From assembly GCA_031258965.1 (NCBI GenBank), contig JAIRMC010000015.1:1-64000 (forward strand): a stretch of 64,000 nucleotides of DNA. Reading direction: 5' to 3'. Within the stretch, counting starts at the first letter, position 1. Every line of letters begins with the position of its first letter. The position numbers and the translations under genes are program-made. Of the stretch, positions 17,494 through 24,209 are shown one piece after another. This DNA is from Azoarcus sp. Lineage in GTDB: Bacteria; Pseudomonadota; Gammaproteobacteria; Burkholderiales; Rhodocyclaceae. The notes under the pieces were generated by a model that saw only the letters and a list, made by a program, of their open reading frames with translations, was not told the origin of the DNA and did not search any database.

Positions 17494-18261
17494 TCAAAGG
17501 CAGATCACCACATCGTCCGCGCCGTCTTTGTCGGCGACGTTCGGCTGGCAGGCATCGGCATCGGTCAATGGGTCGGTATTGTTCGTGCCGCCGTAGCGGC
17601 CATCCGGCCCCCAGTAGACGACGCGGGGCGGATTGGGCAGGAAAAGAAAGGGCCGCGCATGGCGGGCGTAGTTGGTGCTGGCCTCGCCGGACAGGCTGCG
17701 CCACCTGAGGGCACATTCATTACCCGAACACACTGGCGCAAACGCCGGGCCGATGCCGAAGGCGGGAACATTCAGGAGAACATCGCCCGTGCCGGTTTCG
17801 ATGTTTTCCCGCACATCGAGCCAGTGGCGGTTGGCCAACGGCAGATAGGGGCCATTCCAGCCGCGATGCGTGGCGGGGTTCCAGTTTTCCAGAAAGCCAA
17901 GCGGGTGGTTGGTGCACAGTTCGGGGCGCTCAAAGAGGAGCGAGAAATTGGCGGGGGACGCGAACCAGCCGCCACTCGCGCCAGCAGGCAGACTGCCGGA
18001 AAAAACCGCGCCGCTACCGCTGCAATTATCGACATCCGTTCCGCCCGCAGGCTGGAACGGCCCTTCGCCAGGCCAGTAGCCGGTATCGTCATGAAAGCGC
18101 CCGAGGGCCGAGGCCAGCCGTAGCAGTTCCACGCGCGCCAGTTCGTCCTCCACATGGCGGTCGACGCCCGCATAGGCGCTCAGCCCCGCGTAGGCGAGCG
18201 CGGCGAGTATCGAGCAGATGACGAGCAATTCGATCAGCGTAAAGCCGGTGTGGCGGGACAT
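17494..18261 (-). CDS. Pseudopilin, about 255 aa
   Basis: ATG 18261 gives MSRHTGFTLIELLVICSILA, a very short leader, cleavage at G6/F7, Glu at mature position 5 and a hydrophobic N-terminal helix. The C-terminal body is rich in Trp, Asn and Gly (NWNPATHRGWNGPYLPLANR and WGPDGRYGGTNNTDPLTDAD), resembling GspG/GspH-type pseudopilins with a calcium-loop-like DADACQPN sequence near the end. The frame extends upstream to 18381, but the ATG directly before the type III signal is the expected start. No obvious Shine-Dalgarno precedes it. Confidence 0.85.
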   Translation of the reverse strand: MSRHTGFTLIELLVICSILAALAYAGLSAYAGVDRHVEDELARVELLRLASALGRFHDDTGYWPGEGPFQPAGGTDVDNCSGSGAVFSGSLPAGASGGWFASPANFSLLFERPELCTNHPLGFLENWNPATHRGWNGPYLPLANRHWLDVRENIETGTGDVLLNVPAFGIGPAFAPVCSGNECALRWRSLSGEASTNYARHARPFLFLPNPPRVVYWGPDGRYGGTNNTDPLTDADACQPNVADKDGADDVVICL

Positions 18262-18399
18262 GGGGAAAGAAAGCCGGTAACGGGAAAGAAAAGCCGGAGC
18301 GAAAAACCGGCGCTCCATCACAGCCGGAGCGCCGGTCGCGGACGGGGTTCCCCGCATGAAAAAGGAAACCCCGTGCAGCATCAGCAGAAACGCGACGGA

Positions 18400-19479
18400 T
18401 TAGGTGTTGCGGAGGTTGTCGAGTTCGCCGAGTTCTTCCTCTCGGGTGTCGCCCGCGCCGTCGACGACAGCCTGGAAGGTGACGCTTTCGTTCGCGACAT
18501 CCACGTTGAACAGCACGATGTAGCCCGGATACTCATGCGTTTCCACATGGCGATAGATGGGCGCAACCGCCAGCCCGGCATAGGCATCACGGCTGATAAG
18601 GCTCACACCGTCGGTAATACCGAAGGCGATCAGGTTGGCACCCGTAGCCGCCCCAACCCGGGCCGGATCAGCATTCCATTTGGCGACATATTTAGCCGGG
18701 CCTATTGCGGGAACTGCCTCAGTCTCATCCCCACTATTTGGCATCCCATCAGGATCGGTAGCTGCAATTGCAGCCGCATTTTCCTCGTGCAGCGAATAAA
18801 CCCCACCGCAACCACCTTTGCCATCCTGCGTCGACTCGGGGTTGTAAATCCTGCTGGGCACAACATCATTGCCTTTCTGCTCAATCAAGTTCCGCAGGTT
18901 GTCGTTGGTGCATCCACCACTTTGGGCAGTGGTATCAAGTCCGCGAACCCCCGTAATTCCAACACTCTTCAACAGATCAAGCTCATCATCGTTGAGTTCT
19001 TCAATCGTGAGCTGCTCCGTAAGGTCGGCACTGACAATCGAAAGCCAACCAGCCTCTCTGCCCGGAACGTCATCCAGCGTATTCGGTATCCCATCTGGGC
19101 CATCTCCAGGTGCAGCCGGCACACTGTCTGGATCAGTCGGATTCGCAAGCAGCGAATCCCACACAGCGGGATACTTGTTACTGTTCAGCTTGGGAAAAGC
19201 AACAAGCGCGCTGGCGATCTGGCCCATGGCGTGCACGTGCGCACCCGCGGCGGCGCGGCGATCGGTATCTTGCAACATCGTGAACGTGGTGCTTGCAACG
19301 GCGGCCAGAATCGCCACCACCACCAGCAGTTCCAGCAGCGTGAAGCCGCCGCTCTTGGCGCGGATTTTTCCGAACTGGCGGCGCAGGCCCCGGCTCTTGA
19401 CGGCGCTGGCGTCGATGGACTGAATCGTGGACTTCAGTTGGTCTTTGCTCATGGCGAGCAGTTTGGACAATACAGACAT
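18400..19479 (-). CDS. Pseudopilin with an unusually long leader, 359 aa
   Basis: The type IV pilin signal GGFTLLELLVVVAILAAVAS starts only at about residue 44. It is preceded by a basic leader (MSVLSKLLAMSKDQLKSTIQ and onward). Standard prepilin leaders are 5-25 residues, so either the leader is genuinely long or an internal start such as ATG 19452 is used. The mature portion is acidic and Asp/Gly-rich (PAAPGDGPDGIPNTLDDVPG), with four Cys and a beta-rich end (EYPGYIVLFNVDVANESVTF). It is the largest candidate structural subunit and the first pilin gene of the operon. Confidence 0.85.
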   Translation of the reverse strand: MSVLSKLLAMSKDQLKSTIQSIDASAVKSRGLRRQFGKIRAKSGGFTLLELLVVVAILAAVASTTFTMLQDTDRRAAAGAHVHAMGQIASALVAFPKLNSNKYPAVWDSLLANPTDPDSVPAAPGDGPDGIPNTLDDVPGREAGWLSIVSADLTEQLTIEELNDDELDLLKSVGITGVRGLDTTAQSGGCTNDNLRNLIEQKGNDVVPSRIYNPESTQDGKGGCGGVYSLHEENAAAIAATDPDGMPNSGDETEAVPAIGPAKYVAKWNADPARVGAATGANLIAFGITDGVSLISRDAYAGLAVAPIYRHVETHEYPGYIVLFNVDVANESVTFQAVVDGAGDTREEELGELDNLRNT

Positions 19480-19548
19480 ATGAGACTCCTTGAGTGAATG
19501 AGTTTGGCGGCTTTGCTTCCCCCCACGGGAACGCCTGGGCCGCGTGCG

Positions 19549-19896
19549 TTACGACCTGTCCGGCTCCTCGCCGGATGTTTGGGCCGCGACCCCACGTCGC
19601 CAGCCGGTTTCCTCATCCGCCGGAGCAAGCCCAACGGTATGTCTTTGCCTGTCACCGCTCGTCGGCAAATAATCCACCACGAACCGGTACTGCTTGCCGC
19701 AATGCAGGATGACCTCCTTCTGCCCGCGCCGCAGTACGCGAATCTCCACCCGTATTTCCGCAAACCCGTCGTGGGCAAAGGCTTCCAGGTAAAGCTCCTT
19801 GAGCCTGGACAACACCTGCCCATTGGACTGGACGGACTTCACGCCCGCCGTCTTCTCCAGGTTGCGCATCAGGGGTTTCACCTCGCTATCATGCAT
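19549..19896 (-). CDS. Hypothetical protein heading the pseudopilus operon
   Basis: A 115-aa soluble protein (MHDSEVKPLMRNLEKTAGVK) with a central stretch EIRVEIRVLRRGQKEVILHC GKQY followed by a Trp/Arg/Glu-rich tail. It lies 70 bases upstream of the first pseudopilin on the same strand and directly downstream of a promoter-like site. It may be a regulatory or accessory protein of the operon, but I do not recognise a domain. Confidence 0.6.
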   Translation of the reverse strand: MHDSEVKPLMRNLEKTAGVKSVQSNGQVLSRLKELYLEAFAHDGFAEIRVEIRVLRRGQKEVILHCGKQYRFVVDYLPTSGDRQRHTVGLAPADEETGWRRGVAAQTSGEEPDRS

Positions 19897-19905
19897 CTAA
19901 CGCGA

Positions 19906-19934
19906 ACGATAATTGCTACTATTTCCAATGTCAA
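19906..19934 (-). promoter_or_regulatory. Candidate promoter of the pseudopilus operon
   Basis: Read on the minus strand, TTGACA (19934-19929) is followed after 17 bases by TATCGT (19911-19906), in an AT-rich patch just upstream of the 19896 start. The -10 box matches the consensus at four of six positions, and the start codon is only about ten bases further on, so the leader would be extremely short. Treat as tentative. Confidence 0.35.
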
Positions 19935-20113
19935 CTATCTCCTGTTGATTTTTTTGAAGCGACGCGCGGGCTGCCCGGACTTGCCGCAATGTAGCCCCAG
20001 ATATTTTCCAAAAATCGCGCGCTCGTTCCCGGCGGCCCCGTAACAGGGATAATGCGCGGCTTGCCAGGCGCGCGGGCGAGTCGCCCGGTGAAGATCAAAG
20101 GAGTCATGAAGGT

Positions 20114-20845
20114 TTGAGTTACGCCAATTCCCGTATTCCCGAAAGCGCCCAGCAGGGCGTGCATGCGCATCTGGCCGCGCGGGTGAGGACGCATCTGGCG
20201 CAGCCGTTTCGCAAGCCGGTCGCCAGCTATAACCGCGCCGCTTTTGCGGAGGCGCTTGCCGGGTGGGACGGACGTGCGCCCCTGATCCTCGACGCCGGTT
20301 GCGGGGTGGGACACAGCACCATCGCACTGGCGAGGACGTTTCCCGATCACTGGGTGATTGGCGTCGACCGCTCGGAGGCGCGTTTGCGGCGGCGAAAGCC
20401 TTATCCGGATGCCTTGTTGCCGGGGAACATGGTATTCGTGCGCGCCGATCTGGTCGATTTCTGGCGGCTGTTGGCCGAAGAAGGGCCGCGGCTGGCCCGG
20501 CACTATATTCTTTATCCCAACCCCTGGCCCAAAATTGGGCACCTTGGGCGGCGCTGGCCCGCGCATCCGGTGTTTCCGTTCATCCTCCGTGCGGGCGGGG
20601 CGCTCGAATGCCGCAGTAACTGGGCGGTCTACGTGGCAGAATTCGCGTTCGCGCTGGAACTGGCGCTGGGCCGCCCGATGCCGTGGGGCGCGTTCGAGAC
20701 CGAATGCCCCCTGACGCCGTTCGAGCGCAAATACCGCGACTCGGGCCAGGCTTTGTATCGGCTGTGCGTTGACTTCGACGCGACAGTGGAAATTCGAGGG
20801 CGTGGCGCGATATTTGGTACCCAAATAGAAGCGACGGCGGCGTGA
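20114..20845 (+). CDS. TrmB-like SAM-dependent methyltransferase
   Basis: A 243-aa class I methyltransferase. It has the SAM motif ILDAGCGVGHSTIALARTFP around residues 57-76, acidic GVDRSEARLRRR, YILYPNPWPKIGHLGRRWPA with the catalytic PNPWPK motif, and SPLTPFERKY-like CPLTPFERKYRDSGQALYRL. These are the signatures of tRNA (guanine-N7)-methyltransferase (TrmB), which modifies G46 in the variable loop. The N-terminus and the substitution of GHLGRRWPAHPVF for the usual KKRHNKRR suggest a divergent TrmB-family branch. The TTG start at 20114 is uncertain. Confidence 0.75.
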   Translation: MSYANSRIPESAQQGVHAHLAARVRTHLAQPFRKPVASYNRAAFAEALAGWDGRAPLILDAGCGVGHSTIALARTFPDHWVIGVDRSEARLRRRKPYPDALLPGNMVFVRADLVDFWRLLAEEGPRLARHYILYPNPWPKIGHLGRRWPAHPVFPFILRAGGALECRSNWAVYVAEFAFALELALGRPMPWGAFETECPLTPFERKYRDSGQALYRLCVDFDATVEIRGRGAIFGTQIEATAA

Positions 20846-20888
20846 GAGTAGGAAAGGTCGTCCGTACAACAATGGGGGAACCGGAGGG

Positions 20889-22055
20889 ATGACGATGCAG
20901 GCGATGGTTTTGCGGCCAGTGATGTTGTCTCCCGCGTGGATCGGGGAGATTGCACCCTGCGATTTTTTCGACGGCAATGGCAGTTTGCTATTACGCAAGG
21001 GGGCGTTGATCAGCGAGAACCTGCAAAAGCAGCTCGGCAACCGGCGTCTGCTTTGCGACGCTGCGCAGGTTACAGAAGTCTTGACGGATAACCCCTTGCA
21101 GGCATTGGCCGACGCGGGAAAAACCTTGCTCATGCTCGACGCGGCGGTGGCGGCGGGCAACAGGTTCGATGCCGGCGCTTGCCGGAAACTCGCGGAATCC
21201 TTCCACAACGCCTGGCAATCCGATCCGGATGCCTGCATCGGCTTCATGCGGACAGGAAATCCAGGCTCTTCGAGCGTATGCCAGGCGATACTGGCGGCGC
21301 TTTTCGTCGCCGAACTGGGGCAGGCGCACTCTTTTACCAGCGATGAGCTGATCGATCTGATCGGCGCGGCGCTGACGATGAATATGGGCAGCATGGCGCT
21401 GCACGATGAAATGGCTTCGTTCGTCGGCCCCTTGCCCGGTCCCCTGCGACGGCGGATGCGGGAACATCCGCTTCATGCGGCCAGGATATTGCGCGGTACC
21501 GGCCTGCCGGATGTCTGGTCGCGGGCGGTGGCGCAGCATCACGAAAACCTCAACGGCAGCGGCTACCCAGGGGGGCTGGTCAAGGGCGGCATTTGCCTGG
21601 AGGCGCGCATGTTGCGGCTGGTCGATATTTTCACGGCGCGCCTGCGCAGGCGGCAGGGCCGTGGCCCGCGGCATTGGAATATCACGCTGGCGCGCGATCT
21701 GGGCAGTCTGACCGAGCATGTGTTCGACGCCGACCTCGATGTGCTCGATCTCAGCCTCGCCCGGTTGCTCATGGGCCGTTTGGGCCTTTTCCCGCCCGGC
21801 AGCATCGTGCGGCTGTCCAACAGGGAGCTGGCCATCGTCAGCCGACGCTCTTACGACATCGTGCGCGATGCGATTCTCTCGCCGAGCGAGGTGTTGTCTT
21901 TTCTCGATGCGGACGGGCAGCCCTACGAAACGCCCCTGCCCCGCCGCATCGGCCTGAACGCTTATCGCATCCTGAGCTATGCGCACAACGACCAGCCGCG
22001 CCTGCCGCCTTATGACTGGTCGAGGATATGGGGGTATGACGTGCAGCCGCCCTGA
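20889..22055 (+). CDS. HD-GYP-like protein with degenerate metal site
   Basis: A 388-aa protein. The N-terminal 90 residues (FFDGNGSLLLRKGALISENL) resemble the DUF3391-like N-domain of HD-GYP phosphodiesterases. The core has QHHENLNGSGYPGGL (about residues 218-232), matching the HHExxDGxGYP signature with Asn in place of Asp. The upstream HD pair, normally HDIGK, is replaced by MNMGS in ALTMNMGSMALHDEM. Canonical HD-GYP enzymes hydrolyse cyclic di-GMP; loss of the HD ligands suggests this one binds rather than cleaves, or has diverged. It ends a few bases before pmbA, which converges on it. Confidence 0.8.
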   Translation: MTMQAMVLRPVMLSPAWIGEIAPCDFFDGNGSLLLRKGALISENLQKQLGNRRLLCDAAQVTEVLTDNPLQALADAGKTLLMLDAAVAAGNRFDAGACRKLAESFHNAWQSDPDACIGFMRTGNPGSSSVCQAILAALFVAELGQAHSFTSDELIDLIGAALTMNMGSMALHDEMASFVGPLPGPLRRRMREHPLHAARILRGTGLPDVWSRAVAQHHENLNGSGYPGGLVKGGICLEARMLRLVDIFTARLRRRQGRGPRHWNITLARDLGSLTEHVFDADLDVLDLSLARLLMGRLGLFPPGSIVRLSNRELAIVSRRSYDIVRDAILSPSEVLSFLDADGQPYETPLPRRIGLNAYRILSYAHNDQPRLPPYDWSRIWGYDVQPP

Positions 22056-22066
22056 GGGAGCGGCTG

Positions 22067-23410
22067 TCAGCGGCCCGCGATTTTCATGTGTTCGATCAGC
22101 ACGGATCCGCAGTGCTTGGCTCCGCGCGGCAGGGCGTCGTTGCCCACCGCGACGATGCCGCGGAACATGTCGCGCAGATTGCCCGCGATGGTCACTTCCT
22201 GCACCGGGTGCTTGATCCTGCCGTTTTCCACCCAGAAACCGGCCGCGCCGCGCGAATAGTCGCCCGTGACGTAGTTGATGCCTTGCCCGAGAAGTTCGGT
22301 GACGAGCAATCCTCGCCCCATTTTTTTCAGCATCCCCGCGAGATCGTCGCCGCCGCCCTTGACCCGCAGGTTATGGGAGCCGCCCGCGTTGCCAGTGGTT
22401 TGCAGCCCGAGCTTGCGCGCGGTATAGACGGACAGGAAATAGCCTTGCAGCACGCCATCGGCCACGACCTCGCGGTCATGGGTGGCGACGCCGTCGTTGT
22501 CGAACCAGCTTACGCCGAAGGCTTTGGGGAGATGGGGGCGTTCGCTGATGTTGATGACGGGCGAAAATACCTGCTGGCCGAGCGTATCGAGCAGGAAACT
22601 CGAACGGCGGTAGAGCGCGCCGCCGCTGACTGCCTGTACGAAGCTGCCGATGAGGCCGACCGCGGCGGGGGCCTCGAAGATTACGGGCGCCTCGCGGGTG
22701 CGGATTCTTCTTGCGCCGAGCCGGGCCAACGCCCGCCTGCCCGCGATGCGCCCGACTTCCTCGGCGGCGATGAGGTCGCTGGCGTCGCGGCGGCCGTCGT
22801 GCCAGTATTCCCGTTGCATGGCATCGCCCTCCCCGGCAATCACCGCGCACGACAGGGAATGGCGGCTGCTGGCGAAGCCGCCCATGAAGCCGTGGCTGTT
22901 GGCGGAGACGAAGCGCGATTGCTGCGTCGAGACGCTCGCGCCTTCGGAATTGCGGATTCGCGGGTCGATCGCAAAGGCGGCATCCTCGCAACGGCGCGCC
23001 AGCGCGACGGCTTCGGCCACCGGAATGTCCCAAGGGTGGAACAAATCGAGATCGGAGCAATCGCGCGCCATCAGCGCCTTGTCGGCCAGCCCGGCGCAGG
23101 GGTCGGGCGCGGTGAACCGGGCGATTGACAAGGCCGCGTCGACGGCGGATTTCAACGCGGCGCGGGAAAAGTCGGACGTGCTCGCCTGTCCGCGCTGCTG
23201 CCCGAGGTAAACCGTGATGCCGATGCCTTTGTCGCGGTTGTATTCGATGGTATCGACATCGCCCCTGCGTACGGTGACCGATTGGCCGAAACTCTCCGAA
23301 ATATCTATTTCAGATGCAGAGGCGCCTTTTTTGCGGGCGTATCCGAGAAGATCGGCGGCAATTTCCTGAAGGCGGGACTGGGAGCGGGAAAACCCGGCGT
23401 TGGAAGTCAT
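22067..23410 (-). CDS. pmbA: PmbA/TldE metalloprotease subunit
   Basis: A 447-aa TldD/PmbA family protein. It begins MTSNAGFSRSQSRLQEIAAD and shows the family regions YNRDKGIGITVYLGQQRGQA, ANSHGFMGGFASSRHSLSCA, GLIGSFVQAVSGGALYRRSS, GVSWFDNDGVATHDREVVAD, YSRGAAGFWVENGRIKHPVQ and a closing GSVLIEHMKIAG. With TldD it forms a peptidase that matures peptide antibiotics and degrades the CcdA antitoxin. The metal-binding HEXXXH motif belongs to TldD and is absent here, as expected. It is divergent from darP, the usual arrangement in betaproteobacteria. Confidence 0.93.
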   Translation of the reverse strand: MTSNAGFSRSQSRLQEIAADLLGYARKKGASASEIDISESFGQSVTVRRGDVDTIEYNRDKGIGITVYLGQQRGQASTSDFSRAALKSAVDAALSIARFTAPDPCAGLADKALMARDCSDLDLFHPWDIPVAEAVALARRCEDAAFAIDPRIRNSEGASVSTQQSRFVSANSHGFMGGFASSRHSLSCAVIAGEGDAMQREYWHDGRRDASDLIAAEEVGRIAGRRALARLGARRIRTREAPVIFEAPAAVGLIGSFVQAVSGGALYRRSSFLLDTLGQQVFSPVINISERPHLPKAFGVSWFDNDGVATHDREVVADGVLQGYFLSVYTARKLGLQTTGNAGGSHNLRVKGGGDDLAGMLKKMGRGLLVTELLGQGINYVTGDYSRGAAGFWVENGRIKHPVQEVTIAGNLRDMFRGIVAVGNDALPRGAKHCGSVLIEHMKIAGR

Positions 23411-23470
23411 GGGCGAAGACGGCTGTTGGCAAAGGCTATAATTCTACCCCGCTCATGCCCGCGACTTGCC

Positions 23471-23995
23471 ATGGTCTTTTCAACCGCCTCTTTCCCGCCT
23501 GTCCATCTGGATGACGATGCCGCCGCGCCGCCAAGCAAGACCCGCCGCAAGCGGGAAATGCAGGCGCTCCAGGATTTGGGCGAACAATTGACAGCCTTGC
23601 CGCCAGAGCAATTGAAAAGCCTTTCCCTACCCGATGCGCTTTCCATCGCCATTGCCGACGCACGGCGTTTCGCGGGCGGGCGCGAAGCCTTGCGCCGGCA
23701 GATGCAATACATCGGCAAGCTCATGCGCGGCGTTGATCCGGCGCCGATTCGCGCCCGGCTCGATGCCCTGCGCGGTCTGGCGGCGGACGAAATCGCGCGC
23801 CAGCACCGGCTGGAACACTTGCGCGATGAATTGATCGCCGACGAAAAAACCATCGAACGCATCGTCCGCGACTGGCCGGGAGCCGACATCCAGCGTTTGC
23901 GCGCCTTGCGGCGCAATGCCCTGAAAGAACGCGAACAACACCTGCCGCCCAAGGCATTCCGCGAGATTTTCAAGGCGCTGCGCGAACTCGACTGA
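23471..23995 (+). CDS. darP: Ribosome-associated protein DarP (DUF615, YjgA)
   Basis: ATG 23471 opens a 174-aa highly charged helical protein. The family core KTRRKREMQALQDLGEQLTA is followed by LPDALSIAIADARRFAGGREALRRQMQYIGKLMRGVD in consecutive segments and ends AFREIFKALRELD. DarP/YjgA binds late 50S ribosomal precursors near the peptidyl-transferase centre and aids maturation. It is divergent from pmbA with about 60 bases between the starts. Confidence 0.92.
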   Translation: MVFSTASFPPVHLDDDAAAPPSKTRRKREMQALQDLGEQLTALPPEQLKSLSLPDALSIAIADARRFAGGREALRRQMQYIGKLMRGVDPAPIRARLDALRGLAADEIARQHRLEHLRDELIADEKTIERIVRDWPGADIQRLRALRRNALKEREQHLPPKAFREIFKALRELD

Positions 23996-24148
23996 GCGGC
24001 TGTGGCACGGGCAAGGAAGCAGGCGTTTTGCAGGGACGACGAAGTACTCGCCACAGATGGAGAGGAGAAGACAAGTGTCCGCGTTCTTCTCCCGCTTCGG
24101 TTCGCTGGTCTCAATTTTTCTTGCATTATTACGGGTCATTGCCTAGCA

Positions 24149-24180
24149 TTGGGGGCGCGCCGCTTGCGGCGCGCCCCCAA
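24149..24180. repeat. Perfect 15-bp inverted repeat with 2-base loop
   Basis: Left arm TTGGGGGCGCGCCGC (24149-24163), loop TT, right arm GCGGCGCGCCCCCAA (24166-24180). It is fully symmetrical and extremely stable, and lies between darP and the restriction-modification gene. No T-run follows on either strand, so it is not a textbook intrinsic terminator, although such a hairpin could stop readthrough. It sits exactly where composition switches from GC-rich core to the AT-rich methylase gene, so it may mark an island edge. Confidence 0.75.
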
Positions 24181-24209
24181 ACTTCCACGTTGGACTAGCT
24201 GAACACCCG

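Noticed and set aside
22088-23128. Long open frame (346 aa) on the plus strand
   Set aside because: It is antisense to pmbA, whose reading is strongly conserved; the opposite frame is a GC-rich shadow without domains.
24149-24180. Rho-independent terminator after darP
   Set aside because: The stem is perfect but no T-run follows in either direction, so I list it only as an inverted repeat.
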